This document shows positions 1 to 11,161 of a DNA stretch of 64,000 nt, one piece after another. Source of the stretch: Anthopleura xanthogrammica. Its lineage: Eukaryota > Cnidaria > Anthozoa > Actiniaria > Actiniidae. Made by a program: the position numbers and the translations under genes. The stretch spans positions 18,563,730-18,627,729 of the forward strand of contig OZ025207.1 of the NCBI GenBank assembly GCA_964019055.1, read 5' to 3'. The notes below the pieces were generated by a model that was given only the letters and a program-made list of their open reading frames with translations, was not told where the DNA came from and searched no databases. Position 1 is the stretch's first letter. Each line of letters begins with the position of its first letter.

Positions 1-54
1 TTATAAAGAAAATTTTTTTTCAAGTAATTGACGTCAAATGGTACAGCTAAAAGC

Positions 55-125
55 AGGGCCCGGTTGTATGAAGGGTGGATAGCGCTATCCGATGGATAAA
101 TTTATTGTGGATAAACCGGGCCCAG
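55..125. mobile_element. Short MITE-like inverted repeat
   Basis: The ends GGGCCCGGTT and AACCGGGCCC are exact inverses about 60 bases apart, around a core containing GGATAGCGCTATCC, which is itself palindromic. No coding content. This looks like a minimal copy of a non-autonomous inverted-repeat element. It lies in the sequence just upstream of the first visible CNOT1 exon, so presumably in an intron. Confidence 0.55.
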
Positions 126-618
126 ATGTATAGGAAACGTGAGGTAGACAGGGAAAACGTCACTGCTCGGTCTGCTGAAAGACGAATTGCACCCTACGTT
201 TTTGCGGGAATTATCTGTTGGATTCATACTTTCAGTAGGGACTCTTACCCTTCCCACAAATCCTTCTTGAATCCCCGAACGTTGAGTAGATTTCTTTTGA
301 CTATAAAAAGCATGCGGTAAAGATGTGTGGTGACGTCATCGTGCTGGTGAAGAACCAAGTATTCTGATTGGATGAAAAGTGAACGCATAGACTTTGATTG
401 GTCCAATTTATGTCACGCTTTTGTATAACGTGACCACGTTTTTATAGTCATACGAAATGTACTCTTGATAAAATACTTTCAGTGTTGTGTTAACTGTCGT
501 ACAGTATTACGAAGTCATATCCATGGTGATAAGGCGTAAGGCTTTTCTACAAAGCTACTGTAGCCTGGTTTAGGAGGGATTATCGCAGTTGGTTCATTCT
601 ATCATGTTCGTTTTCCAG
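126..618 (+). other. CNOT1: Probable CNOT1 intron end, no gene seen
   Basis: No exon or recognised repeat was found. It ends in a pyrimidine-rich acceptor (TTTTCCAG at 611-618) directly before the first visible CNOT1 exon. Two CCAAT-type words (near 365 and 400) are present, but with CNOT1 continuing upstream I do not read them as a promoter. Confidence 0.5.
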
Positions 619-3600
619 GCATCTATTCCTCCTCCAATACACGAGGATTTCCGCTCAGTAGATAAACTCTCTCTGGACAGCGGTGCCTTCCAAAGCCCGT
701 TCCCACAAGCAATGATGCCAGACGAGGTAGTCCAGATCTTAAACAAGTGTGCTGCAGAGATTGAACAGCACTTACATGCTATCATGGCTCCTCCATCGAG
801 TCCTCCCGTCATGACCATCCACACTCTGTTAGACGCTGTTGTACAGACGCGTAACTCCAGGGACAATAATGCTGCAGTTAGGCTCGTACACAAGGCTGTT
901 GAAGGACTTCTGGATGAGGTCACGCCGTTACCAAGTGATCAAGAGCTTGCGTTACGGTTCCGTGACTGTCACCTTATTGTGTTACGTGGGTTGCAGGATC
1001 CACGTGGGTATGGAATCAATTGGACCTCACGACACGTTACCAAGTAAGTAACGCAAGAATGTTTCGGATCCCTCCCTACTTCCACAAGCAAACCAGCTCT
1101 GGACAACCCTATCTTTCGTTCATTTTTTGAATAACTTCAAGCTACCTTCATTTTTGTCCTCTTTTCAACATGTAGTCGAATCAAGGTGGAGTTTTGTTCT
1201 ACCCTTGGAGTACATGTGACGTCATGGCCACCATGTTGGTTGACTGTGACAAAAGATTTGGCCTCGGTGTTATTTGTTATGTCAACCAACATGGTGGCCA
1301 TGTCTCTTGTCCTTTTATTCTCATTGGAAGGGATGCATGCAACCAAGTATTAATATAACTATATCTTTTTCGTATTCTTTCTAGGTTCGTGTGTGATTGT
1401 GTTCCAGAACTAAAGTTCAACGTGGAAGCCATCGATCTTTTGATCCGAGGTCATCTTATTAACATGAGAGAGTTTGACCAACACATCGTACAGGTATGGT
1501 GGACAGTTGTTTCTGGCATTGCGGTTTGGATTCTCAGACTATGAGCCGAATCTAATGACATCAAAGAAGACTGCCTTATTATCCATTGTTTTCAATGCGC
1601 ACTGCTCATGAGAAGATCGATGTTTGAACTGGGCCTAAGACTAAATAACTAGAATCAGCAAAGCAAATTTGCAATCTCTGTGTTCTAACTGTTTCTATGG
1701 TTTTTCTTCATGTTTTAGTGTATGGACAATGGACTCAATGTTAATGCCGTACATTTTGCCATACAGTTGGTCAAGTACGTGTCAGATGATAAACACGCTC
1801 CTCATGTCTCAGAGGTAGGGCAACAGATTGCTTTCGATTATCTTTGATTATTCCTTTGCTGGGCTACCTGTGGGGAACCTGTTACTGAAGGAGACTGAAA
1901 CCTTTGCCACAGGGATCCCGAACGCAAAAGAACGAAAGAGGAGTGAAAAAGCTGCTGAAGGGGCTAACAATGCTATATGGAATCTATACTAAACTTTCCT
2001 TTTGTTTTTGTATCAATTTGCAGAGTGACTTGTTCCACACCATTGAAGCTTTGACTAGAATCGCTCACAACAGACAGAACCCTGAAGGGTAAGTCTTTTT
2101 GTTCTAAGAATTTATGGAGAAAATTTCTTAAATCTGAGATAAAAAAGCATTAACTAAGGCATAAGGGAACGGACTCAGATTTAGCCAGCTACAACTCTTA
2201 CGGTCTAGAAATAACAACAAAGGAGCACCATGTTTATTCCCCAGAGAATAAAAAACTTTGTTGCAGCCTGCGCAACCTCGTTCTGAAATGCTTGAATGCG
2301 AGGCTACGTGGTGAAAAATCTATTGTGCCATCCAACATGGCTGCCGCGTGAGAAAGGTCTATCGTAATGTCCTGTAACTGTGTATTGATTGTTTGATTCA
2401 GGCTGTCTTCTGTCCTGGAGAATGTTCATAATGGTCCTTCTAGCTTGCCAGGTCATCATGATGTTCCAGATAACAAAGCACCAGGGGGACCCACCTCTCT
2501 CACGACTAATGCCATGCCATCCTTTTCTGGATTCGAGGATCCTCCAGGCCTCCACGAGAAGGTAATCTCAGTACTGAGTTGAACGTTGCACTATTGTTTT
2601 CTACCGTATTGTAGATATCTCTAGTTGTCCAATCGAACGACAACAGAAATTAAAATAAATAAATGGGATTTAGCAGTGCCACCTCTACAGAGTAGCTATT
2701 CGTCCACTGTAATTCCAATAGGAATTTAGAAGTTGGTTTTTGTGGAGGAAGGAAAACGGGAGAACCCGGAGAAACACCCTCGAAGCACAGGAGAGAACCA
2801 ACTAGCAACTCTAGTCATATACGATACAGAGCCCGACGGGACTCGAACCCGAGTCGCATTGGCGAGAGGCGAGCGCTTTCACCGCTACGCCATGACAGGA
2901 GGCAGGAACAGTTGAATCTGGATTTACATGAGAAAGAATTCAGTTTCCCAGGGAAAAAAGACTAATGTGTACCTCCTGTCATGGCTGCCATCATGTGATG
3001 TTACAAACTCGATTAGGATTCTTAGCTGGTTTCCCCATTACTTTTCATACCTTATAGAGCATGACCCATTTGCTATTACAGGTTGAATATCTGTTACGAG
3101 AATGGGTTCGCCTTTGTCATCAACCCGGTGCAGGCAAAGACAGCGAAAAGGCTTTCTCCACTTTCGTTGCTATGGTAAGAAAAAATTACTATTTTTCTGC
3201 TAATATTAAAATTTTCAGGGAATAAGAAAAATGAGACATCAAGATATTTTGATTTTGTTTTGTTTTGTAGATGCACCAACAGGGTATCCTACGATCAGAT
3301 GATTTGATCACAAGGTTCTTCAGGATCTGTACTGAACTGTGTGTGGACGTCTCATACCGTGCTATTGCTGATCATGTAAGTACCATAAAGATACTAATGA
3401 ACTTGTAAAATCCCAGACAGGTTTTGGAGCCCTTGGGGTTGCACTAAAGGTAATTTGACAGGGGGAAACTACTTCAAGCTTTTTATAACCCAAAAGGTTT
3501 TCTTATCTTACGATAAACCAAGAATTCACGAATCTGTGCCATCCTGTTGATTCTATCACATTTATCTTCCCTCAGAATTTTTATTCGATTCTTTACTCTT

Positions 3601-6600
3601 TGTATGATGGGCAACTTCAAAACGACCTTCGGAATTTCCAAGTTCCCAATATATTCTAACCGTTCCAGGATTTCAAGTTTCTAGTGTAATACTGAATGTG
3701 TTTTATCTCATTACAGCCCAATAACCCAACACTGGCCCGCAGTAAATGCTTCAATACTCTAGATGCTTACTGTAGACTCATAGCTCTGTTGGTCAGACAT
3801 TCAGGTGATGCGTCAAATAATGTTACCAAGATCAACCTGTTGAACAGGGTAAGTTAAAGGAATCAAAACTGTCACTGCGTAGACGATAGAGCAGATTTTG
3901 TGAAAACTCACGGCACGGATACGGCGCGGCGCGGACATGGCAATGAATGTCCAATGTTTTCATACATGGAACTGACGCGGCCATGGCAAGGCGCGGTCCT
4001 TGCCATATTTTTTTTATAGTCATACAAAAACTCCTCTATCCTTTGAGTTTTATATTCAATGAAAATACTCGAATGCGGCATCGTCACCGTCACTGGCAGC
4101 TTCGTACGCGGAAATATTGCTCTAAATTCAAATAACAGCGTCTAAAATGTATTCTGACTGTTTACATTTCCAGGTTCTTAGCACAGTAGCAACAGTCTTG
4201 TTCCAAGACCACGAGCTTCGTCACACAGATTTCCAACAACTACCATACCACAGAATCTTCATCATGCTACTCCTTGAACTCAACCAACCCGAGCCTGTCC
4301 TTGAAGCCATTAACTTCCAGGTCCTCCAGACGTTCAGCACTGTGTTCCACGCTCTGAAGCCCTCACGTGCGCCAGGGTTCGCATACGCATGGCTTGAACT
4401 CATCTCCCATAGACTCTTCATGTCTAAACTTCTGCTCAATACGCCACAGCAGAAGGGATGGTTGTTGTTTCAGCAGCTTTTGCTTGACTTGTTCAAGTTC
4501 TTGGCTCCTTTCCTGAGGAATGCTGAGCTGGCCAAGCAGACACACTTGCTTTACAAGGTGACCACATATTCTCATGTATTTTCTTGTAATACGATGGAAA
4601 TGATTTTTGAACTGTTACAGAAGGAGAACCATCGTTAAAACATTGATCCATAAAAAAAGTTTACTAAATGAGTCCCGTCTGTCTAATAAGAGAAAAATAG
4701 CGGAACCAACTTCAGGGCGCGTTATCACATGCGTTTTTTTTTAAAACGAAAAGCGCGGGAAACATGGATTTCCGGTTACAGTACGCGCGCGTCTTTAAAC
4801 CAAAAAGAGCGGGAAGCGTTGACTTTCGGTAACTACAGGGTCTAGCAATATATATATGAAAAACAACGGTAAATATAGTTGATTTCCGGTAATGGTTGTT
4901 TTTTCCAAACTCATACTCATTAAAGAGATTGTCCTCTCGCTAACAAATGTATCGGTTTCATTTCCAGGGTACATTAAGAGTGTTGTTGGTACTTCTGCAT
5001 GATTTCCCAGAATTCCTGTGCGACTATCACTTCAGTTTCTGTGACGTCATTCCACCGAACTGTATCCAGATGCGTAACTTGATTCTAAGTGCGTTCCCCA
5101 GGAACATGAGGCTGCCTGACCCATTCACGCCAAACCTTAAGGTATGTGGAAATTCTCTGTTTACCATAGCTGTGGAGTGAATTTTAGATGAATTTTAACA
5201 TCTTTGAACCAGTGTCAACGTAGTTCCCTAAACTTGCAATGTTAGGATATGGGATCTTTGAAATTCACTTCAAAGTTTTTCTAAAATTCTATTTCAGTCA
5301 ACTTGTAGGCGAGAAAAATTGCCCTTAATCTAACCCCTAGATTCCATCTCCATTGTCCACCCATCCACTAGCATCACTCCTACATTTCAACAGTCACCAT
5401 AACTCTTTTTGAGATGATTAGCGCTTCCTAACAAAGTTGGATTCAAATCTACAGGTTGACTTGCTAACTGACATCGCTCATTCTCCACGAATTCTAACCA
5501 ACTTTGGATCAGCGATACAACCAGCTACCTTCAAGAAGGTAAGAAAATAACAACTTATTAACTGATATCAAGTAGATGGTATAAGCACTTTCTGGTTAAG
5601 CAAACGCGAGCTTGCATTTCCACACTTGCTCGTCATCCACATTTAGGAAAACCGGAGAACCCGGAAAACAAAGCAAAGAGGAGAATCACATTGCAACTTT
5701 ACTCTTGAGTTGCAGTGGTGAAAGGCAGGCACTCTATCCGAAAGTAACTTAATATAATATGTTTTATTACAGGATTTGGATTCATATCTAAAAACTCGTG
5801 CGCCAGTAACGTTCCTGACAGAGCTAAGAAGTCACTTACAGGTAATACATTCGAATAATGCTACATTCTAATACTCCAATGTTAGCCTCAATAGCATGTA
5901 ATATATTGTTTAGTATTTGTAGCAGCCCGTGGTAATGAGGTGAGGAATAAAGAATTCCACCGGTTCTGCTCTCCTTGCTGAATAATTTACTCACAATTGA
6001 GGCTAAGACTGAGTATTAGGGAACTCGAAACTGGAGTATAATTTTGCAAAGAAAGTTCTGCAAATTTCCAGTATTTTATGTTGTGTTTCTCCCCCTTCTC
6101 CCCCCCCCCCTCCCCCCAAGAAAAAAAATCCAAGAACAATAAACAAACAAAAGCCATCGAAAGACAGGAGAGAACTAACAAAGAGCTACAGTCCACGAGA
6201 TTGGGAATAAATTCAAATTCAAATTGATGAGAGTCATCGATAAATGCCTTTAAAAATCCTCTTTCAAATCCACTTCAATGCCATCTCACATCCTAAACTT
6301 TTCTTTGTTTTCTTAGGTATCCACAGAACCCGGTACAAGATACAACGTACCCCTGATGAATGCTTTAGTCCTGTACGTCGGTACTCAGGCTATAGCTTAC
6401 ATCCACAGCAAAAGTGGAACACCTTCCATGTCCACCATAACCCACTCATCCCATATGGATATCTTCCAGAATCTTGCTGTTGATCTAGACACTGAAGGTA
6501 TGGAAAGCATTTCTATCAACTAAAGGCGCAAAAATACGGCAACAAAATCGTGCATCTTGTCGCACAACATTGTTGCGTTGCAAGTTGCAGTGTGAATGTT

Positions 6601-9490
6601 GTTTGTATTACCACCCCGTGGAACAACAAAATTTTGTTGCAGAAGTAGAAGCTCTTTCTACTCTGCAACAATGAACATTTGTTGCGCGTGGGGTGTTAAT
6701 ACCAGCAACCTTCGCTCTGTAACTTGTAAGGCAGCAATGTTGTACGACAAGTTACACGATCGAGGTGCTCGTATTTCAGCACCTTAACCTTTAAAGTAAC
6801 AATGTCTATACCGATACTATCGGTGTTGTTTTTACTAAAACCCCGTTCGCTCGGTTGAGCATCGGACTGTTAGGTCGCGGGTTCAATCCCTGGCTGGACC
6901 AACACTTAGCGTCTTAAAATAACTGAGCAGAAAGTACTCTCTTTTTAACGACACTTACAAATGGTTAAACTTTCAAGTGGCTCGGATGACCACTTTAAAT
7001 CTCCACACTTCATCATCACTAAACATTATCGGAGGGATGTAAGAGAACCATTGAGGACGTAAAGAAACCGTGGCAGTGACCTACCTCAGTGGAAAGTGCG
7101 CTATATGAGTCATACGTCATCATTTTTTTAATAAAATGTTTTTAATTTGTGGTTGTATGTTCATGTTTCAGGTCGATACTTGTTCTTGAATGCCATAGCC
7201 AACCAGCTACGCTACCCTAACAGCCACACCCATTACTTTAGCTGTGTCTTGTTGTACCTGTTTGCTGAGGCGAATACAGAAGCGATCCAAGAGCAGATAA
7301 CAAGGTAGGCTTCCTACTACTGGAATAATAGGTATAGCACCGTTTGAAAGGGACTGTCCGTTAGGCAGAGCAATTATGTGTCGTGATAGAAGACCTTCAG
7401 AAAGTCATTTTAGTATTACAGTAGAGGTATTACAGTATGACGTACCGTTTAGGTAGTGTCTGTCAGTACAATGGGAAGCCATTTCAGTGTTACGGTATGC
7501 CGTACCGTTTACGTAGTGTCTGTCAGTACAATGGGAAGCCATTTCAGTGTTACAGTATGCCGTACCGTTTACATAGTGTCTGTCAGTACAATGGGAAGCC
7601 ATTTCAGTGTTACAGTATGCCGTACCGTTTACATAGTGTCTGTCAGTACAATGGGAAGCCATTTCAGTGTTACAGTATGCCGTACCGTTTACGTAGTGTC
7701 TGTCAGTACAATGGGAAGCCATTTCAGTGTTACAGTATGCCGTACCGTTTACATAGTGTCTGTCAGTACAATGGGAAGCCATTTCAGTGTTACAGTATGC
7801 CGTACCGTTTACATAGTGTCTGTCAGTACAATGGGAAGCCATTTCAGTGTTACAGTATGCCGTACCGTTTAGGTAGTGTCTGTCAGTACAATGGGAAGCC
7901 ATTTCAGTGTTACAGTATGCCGTACCGTTTAGGTAGTGTCTGTCAGTACAATGGGAAGCCATTTCAGTGTTACAGTATGCCGTACCGTTTAGGTAGTGTC
8001 TGTCAGTACAATGGGAAACCATTTCAGTGTTACAGTATGCCGTACCGTTTAGGTAGTGTCTGTCAGTACAATGGGAAACCATTTCAGTGTTACAGTATGC
8101 CATACCGTTTAGGTAGTGTCTGTCAGTACAATGGGAAACCATTTCAGTGTTACAGTATGCCGTACCGTTTACATAGTGTCTGTCAGTACAATGGGAAGCC
8201 ATTTCAGTGTTACAGTATGCCGTACCGTTTACGTAGTGTCTGTCAGTACAATGGGAAGCCATTTCAGTGTTACAGTATGCCGTACCGTTTACGTAGTGTC
8301 TGTCAGTACAATGGGAAGCCATTTCAATGTTACAGTATGCCGTACCGTTTACGTAGTGTCTGTCAGTACAATGGGAAGCCATTTCAGTGTTACAGTATGC
8401 CGTACCGTTTACGTAGTGTCTGTCAGTACAATGGGAAGCCATTTCAGTGTTACAGTATGCCGTACCGTTTACATAGTGTCTGTCAGTACAATGGGAAGCC
8501 ATTTCAGTGTTACAGTATGCCGTACCGTTTACGTAGTGTCTGTCAGTACAATGGGAAGCCATTTCAGTGTTACAGTATGCCGTACCGTTTACATAGTGTC
8601 TGTCAGTACAATGGGAAGCCATTTCAGTGTTACAGTATGCCGTACCGTTTACATAGTGTCTGTCAGTACAATGGGAAGCCATTTCAGTGTTACAGTATGC
8701 CGTACCGTTTACGTAGTGTCTGTCAGTACAATGGGAAGCCATTTCAGTGTTACAGTATGCCGTACCGTTTACATAGTGTCTGTCAGTACAATGGGAAGCC
8801 ATTTCAGTGTTACAGTATGCCGTACCGTTTACGTAGTGTCTGTCAGTACAATGGGAAGCCTAAAGACCGGCCTCCGAAGAATAGTGAAAAGATCTATAGG
8901 CCATTGTTTTACGTTTCAGCACAATAAAAGTTCGGCGCAAACGGCGGGCGCTGACGCAGATCTTACGATGTAACTGTACTGATGATTGCATGTCTTATCT
9001 TGCAGGGTTTTACTTGAACGTCTGATTGTAAACAGACCTCATCCATGGGGGCTGCTTATCACGTTCATTGAACTGATTAAAAATCACCAGTACAAGTTCT
9101 GGACCCATGAGTTTGTTCACTGTGCTCCTGAGATTGAAAAGTAAGTATCTGGCCGCATTAACCATGCAGGGAAACGTCAGTCATAGTCATAATACAAACA
9201 AACATTCGCGCTGCTTTTGGGAGATCATTATCATAGTGTGTATAGTTATCCAATCAAAAGTCACCAATCGCACAGGTTTTTCATCAAGGTATTTCGTTTT
9301 CCTCTGCACTACTTTCCGCCCTATTATTGTAATTATTCAGTTCAATGAAATGTACCCTACGTTTCACCTTTGAATTGAGTCGGTCTTAACGCTAGACAAA
9401 TCGTTTTTCAGGTTGTTTGAGTCCGTGGCTCGAAGTTGTATGCAACAAAAACAAGTATCAAGAGAAAGCACCAGTGAAGGACAAGAGTAA
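619..9490 (+). CDS. CNOT1: CCR4-NOT transcription complex subunit 1, C-terminal third (5' end outside window)
   Basis: CNOT1 is the scaffold of the cytoplasmic and nuclear CCR4-NOT deadenylase, which shortens mRNA poly(A) tails. Sixteen exons give about 807 residues of a roughly 2370-residue protein: 619-1043, 1385-1493, 1719-1814, 2024-2088, 2402-2561, 3082-3174, 3271-3375, 3717-3848, 4174-4557, 4968-5141, 5455-5538, 5773-5841, 6317-6497, 7172-7304, 9006-9140, 9412-9490. All junctions are GT..AG and phases match. The visible part is the linker region plus the C-terminal NOT1 domain, which in known orthologues binds the CNOT2/CNOT3 module. Typical CNOT1 stretches are [19 protein letters not shown] and the terminal block [17 protein letters not shown]. 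The stop is TAA at 9488-9490. The intron after the 14th exon is enlarged by a minisatellite. Identity is from family recognition; the start is off the left edge. Confidence 0.96.
1186..1345. mobile_element. MITE-like inverted repeat (CATGTTGGTTGAC family)
   Basis: GGCCACCATGTTGGTTGAC at 1226-1244 is matched by its exact inverse at 1281-1299. The outer flanks (TACATGTGAC and GGATGCATGC) also pair loosely. It lies in a CNOT1 intron. A diverged relative is at about 53661-53800. Confidence 0.6.
2715..2908 (-). mobile_element. tRNA-derived SINE
   Basis: Reverse-oriented copy of a SINE family recurring through the window. On the minus strand a tRNA-like head (GGCGTAGCGG A-box, GGTTCGAGTCCC-type B-box) is followed by a body with TCTCTCCTGTGCTTCGAGGG and CTCCGGGTTCTC, ending in a CCTCCACAAAAACCAAC-like tail. 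It lies in a CNOT1 intron. Confidence 0.75.
3886..4039. mobile_element. MITE-like inverted repeat (GGCACGG-rich family)
   Basis: The ends ATAGAGCAGATTTTGTGAAAA and its imperfect inverse at about 4000-4039 flank a core rich in CGGCACGG/CGGCGCGG words. A second copy with the same ends is at 32449-32641. Intron of CNOT1. Confidence 0.6.
5590..5748 (-). mobile_element. Degenerate tRNA-derived SINE
   Basis: It keeps the SINE body words AAAACCGGAGAACCCGG and GAGGAGAATCAC in reverse orientation, followed by a decayed head (GGTGAAAGGCAGGCACTCT). Much more diverged than the copies at 2715 and 49512. Confidence 0.5.
6522..6790. mobile_element. MITE-like inverted repeat (CTTGTCGCACAACATTG type)
   Basis: The left arm CTTGTCGCACAACATTGTTGC (about 6556-6576) pairs with the inverse of GCAGCAATGTTGTACGACAAG (about 6731-6751). 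The outer AAGGCGC..ATACG and CGTATTTCAGCACCTT ends pair too. Arms are imperfect, so the insertion is old. Intron of CNOT1. Confidence 0.6.
6843..7130 (+). mobile_element. Second type of tRNA-derived SINE
   Basis: A tRNA-like head has TTCGCTCGGTTGAGC (A-box) and GCGGGTTCAATCCC (B-box) about 30 bases apart. A body follows that includes TAGCGTCTTAAAATAACTGA and ends near GTGCGCTATATGAGTCATACG. The body differs from the SINE family at 2715 and 49512, so this is a separate family. Intron of CNOT1. Confidence 0.6.
7429..8860. repeat. 60-bp minisatellite, about 24 copies
   Basis: A head-to-tail array with an exact 60-base period inside the CNOT1 intron between exons ending 7304 and starting 9006. 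Copies are nearly identical. Most variation is at one site reading AGGTAG, ACGTAG or ACATAG; the latter two differ as expected from CpG decay. One block has AAACC for AAGCC (about 7981-8160). The variant order shows partial three-copy (180-base) periodicity. Because 60 is divisible by three and the unit lacks stops in three frames, long ORFs run on both strands; these are a by-product of the period. Confidence 0.97.
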
Positions 9491-9765
9491 ATTCATGTAA
9501 AAAAATACCCACTCTTCTCCTCCATGATACCTCACACCATAGACACTGAGCAAGGATGAAAATTGTTTATGGAATATGTGCTCCTCCGTGCACAGTATTT
9601 CATGCCCTGTAGATAAATGATTGTATGATATTCAAGAACTACTGACAAACCTTGAGGTCTTTAATGAGGTATATCATAGCACCAAACATGGAGGATTAGT
9701 TGAGGACGATAACTGTGGATATATACTTGTTATTTTTTAAGAATTTTGTATCATTTGCCTAAAAT

Positions 9766-9771
9766 AATAAA
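9766..9771 (+). promoter_or_regulatory. CNOT1: CNOT1 polyadenylation signal
   Basis: AATAAA about 275 bases after the CNOT1 stop, followed by a T/G-rich stretch (GTTTGTTTTCTGGTTTTTA from about 9787). This gives a 3' UTR of about 300 bases. Confidence 0.75.
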
Positions 9772-9799
9772 GATGTTGGCTTGAAGTTTGTTTTCTGGT

Positions 9800-10255
9800 T
9801 TTTAATAAAACTCCTGCTTTCAGCTGCAGTAACTAAAGTAGAAATTTGTAGTGCTACTGAAATTCGTTACTGGTGGCAATACCTCGTAATAGCTTGCACC
9901 TAGTTTGACTTCCATGTGCAACCATTGAAAAGATGGATTCAACTGTTGTTCAACTGTTGGGTGCAACTATTGCAGAGATGAAAATGCAGTTCAGGTGTTG
10001 TTTGCAACCCTTGTAGAGGTGGACACATGGTATCTTTTCATGGTTGAATGCAATGTTGGGTGCAACATTTGCATAACTGGTGTGTCCTATAGTTGCACCA
10101 TGCAGTTGACCTTTAAGGGATGTACATTGTGTGAGGCAAGAAATTTGCCACAAGCATCAGTCACCTTTTCATGGCATACATCTTCAATCACATTACACAT
10201 TTTAAAAAACATTGCATATCTTAAACATTCTTCACATGTAACTAGCAATAGTACT
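9800..10255. other. Spacer between CNOT1 and GPX
   Basis: No gene seen. From about 9920 to 10110 it has several loosely related GTTGCACC/GGTGCAAC words in both orientations, probably an old inverted-repeat element too diverged to delimit. Confidence 0.4.
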
Positions 10256-10439
10256 AGTCCCTTTTACAGTTCCCTGTGCCATCTTGAAAGGTAGCCGTGC
10301 CTTTACATCGAAAGAGACCTTGTTTTAACACCTTGGACAATTATTCACATCTCTATCATTGCAACCTCACCGTTCATCTCACTTAGATGCAAAGGCACGG
10401 CTACCTTTCAAGATGACACAAGGAACTGAGAAGGGGACT
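10256..10439. mobile_element. MITE (AGTCCCCTT family), copy 1
   Basis: About 65-base inverted arms start AGTCCCTTTTACAGTTCC and end inverted with GAACTGAGAAGGGGACT. The arms share AAAGGTAGCCGTGCCTTT. The same family recurs at 26732-27077. It lies just beyond the likely 3' end of GPX. Confidence 0.8.
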
Positions 10440-10490
10440 ATTATTTTTCTGTAAGATTGACCAACAAAATGACATTATTTTAAAAGCACT

Positions 10491-10496
10491 TTATTT
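10491..10496 (-). promoter_or_regulatory. GPX polyadenylation signal
   Basis: TTTATT on the plus strand reads AATAAA on the GPX strand, about 80 bases beyond the third SECIS copy. It would place all three SECIS elements inside the mature 3' UTR, about 850 bases after the GPX stop. Confidence 0.6.
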
Positions 10497-10573
10497 GTTC
10501 AACACAATCTTGATTATCAGTCTAGTTATAGTTTGGAAACTAATTTCGTTGCACCAGTAATGGTTGCTGTAGC

Positions 10574-10616
10574 ATCAAGTAATCACAATGCCAAAGCTTT
10601 CTGTGATAGCTGTCAT
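10574..10616 (-). promoter_or_regulatory. SECIS element, copy 3 (distal)
   Basis: On the GPX strand: ATGA, one C, an 11-position helix (AGCTATCACAG with TTGTGATTACT, 9 pairs and two adjacent mismatches), an apical loop starting AAA, then TGAT. This is the eukaryotic SECIS core (UGA/GA quartet plus unpaired apical AA). A short outer helix (TGTG with TACA) sits beyond the usual internal loop. Confidence 0.7.
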
Positions 10617-10686
10617 AAACACAAACCACTGCTTGGCGACAAAGCTCCTCACACAAGAGGTCATCAAAACTGATGAGTACTGTAGC

Positions 10687-10729
10687 ATCAAGTAATCACA
10701 ATGCCAAAGCTTTCTGTGATAGCTGTCAT
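10687..10729 (-). promoter_or_regulatory. SECIS element, copy 2
   Basis: Same core, helix and loop sequence as copy 3, so the two arose by a recent duplication. The quartet ATGA is at 10726-10729 and TGAT at 10687-10690 on the GPX strand. Confidence 0.7.
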
Positions 10730-10797
10730 AAACACAAACCACTGCTGGGCGACAAAGCTCCACACAAGAGGTTTTCGAAACTGATGAGTACTATAGC

Positions 10798-10841
10798 ATC
10801 AAGCAATCACAATGCCAAAAGCTTTCTGTGATGGCTGTCAT
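10798..10841 (-). promoter_or_regulatory. SECIS element, copy 1 (nearest the gene)
   Basis: Helix AGCCATCACAG with TTGTGATTGCT has 10 of 11 pairs. A position that is C/A in the other copies is a C-G pair here, so this copy has the most stable helix. The quartet (ATGA 10838-10841, TGAT 10798-10801) and apical AAA are intact. It is the best candidate for the ancestral functional element recruiting SBP2 and eEFSec. Confidence 0.75.
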
Positions 10842-11161
10842 AAATACTAACCACTGCTCGGTATTTGGGCTCTTCACAAAGAGGTCTCCCAAACTGAAAA
10901 CTATTTTCAACCAGTTTTTGAAAACATTACTAACAAACGAAACGTTTTCATCCAGCATTTGCTTATAAAAGTTTCAGCAAAAGCAATCATACTGTCTCTG
11001 TAAGTCATAATTATATCAAAAACTCACTGGAAATGATTTGTACCAAAATATTTCAAAAATTGGAAAAAAGTAATAAGTTTACATAGACTTGAATAAAGCA
11101 GAAAGAAGATTTTATGAAAGAAAAGTAGTAGTCATAAAAATAATCTGGATCTAATGGCCCA

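Larger units (their letters stand above)
10566..10900 (-). repeat. Three tandem ~112-bp units, each containing a SECIS element
   Basis: Units begin near 10566, 10679 and 10791 with a period of 112-113 bases. The two units farthest from the gene are nearly identical; the one nearest the gene is clearly more diverged. Each holds one SECIS-like hairpin on the GPX strand. The array is wholly between the GPX stop and its likely poly(A) signal. Confidence 0.85.

Noticed and set aside
1137..1346. 69-codon minus ORF in a CNOT1 intron
   Set aside because: It lies across a MITE-like inverted repeat and shows no conserved sequence.
7429..8860. CRISPR-like array
   Set aside because: No unique spacers between repeats; the genome is eukaryotic; it is a head-to-tail minisatellite.
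7405..8973. Long ORFs (465 codons minus, 496 and 285 codons plus) over the 60-bp array
   Set aside because: They are the same unit read in several frames; the array lies within a correctly phased CNOT1 intron and there is no gene-like start or end.
10921..11040. SECIS candidate at ATGATTGCTTTTGCTGAAAC
   Set aside because: Only six pairs form and the 3' quartet is missing.
11101..11160. SECIS candidate at ATGACTACTAC just past the GPX stop
   Set aside because: No matching TGAT and no helix; the three units at 10574-10841 fit far better.
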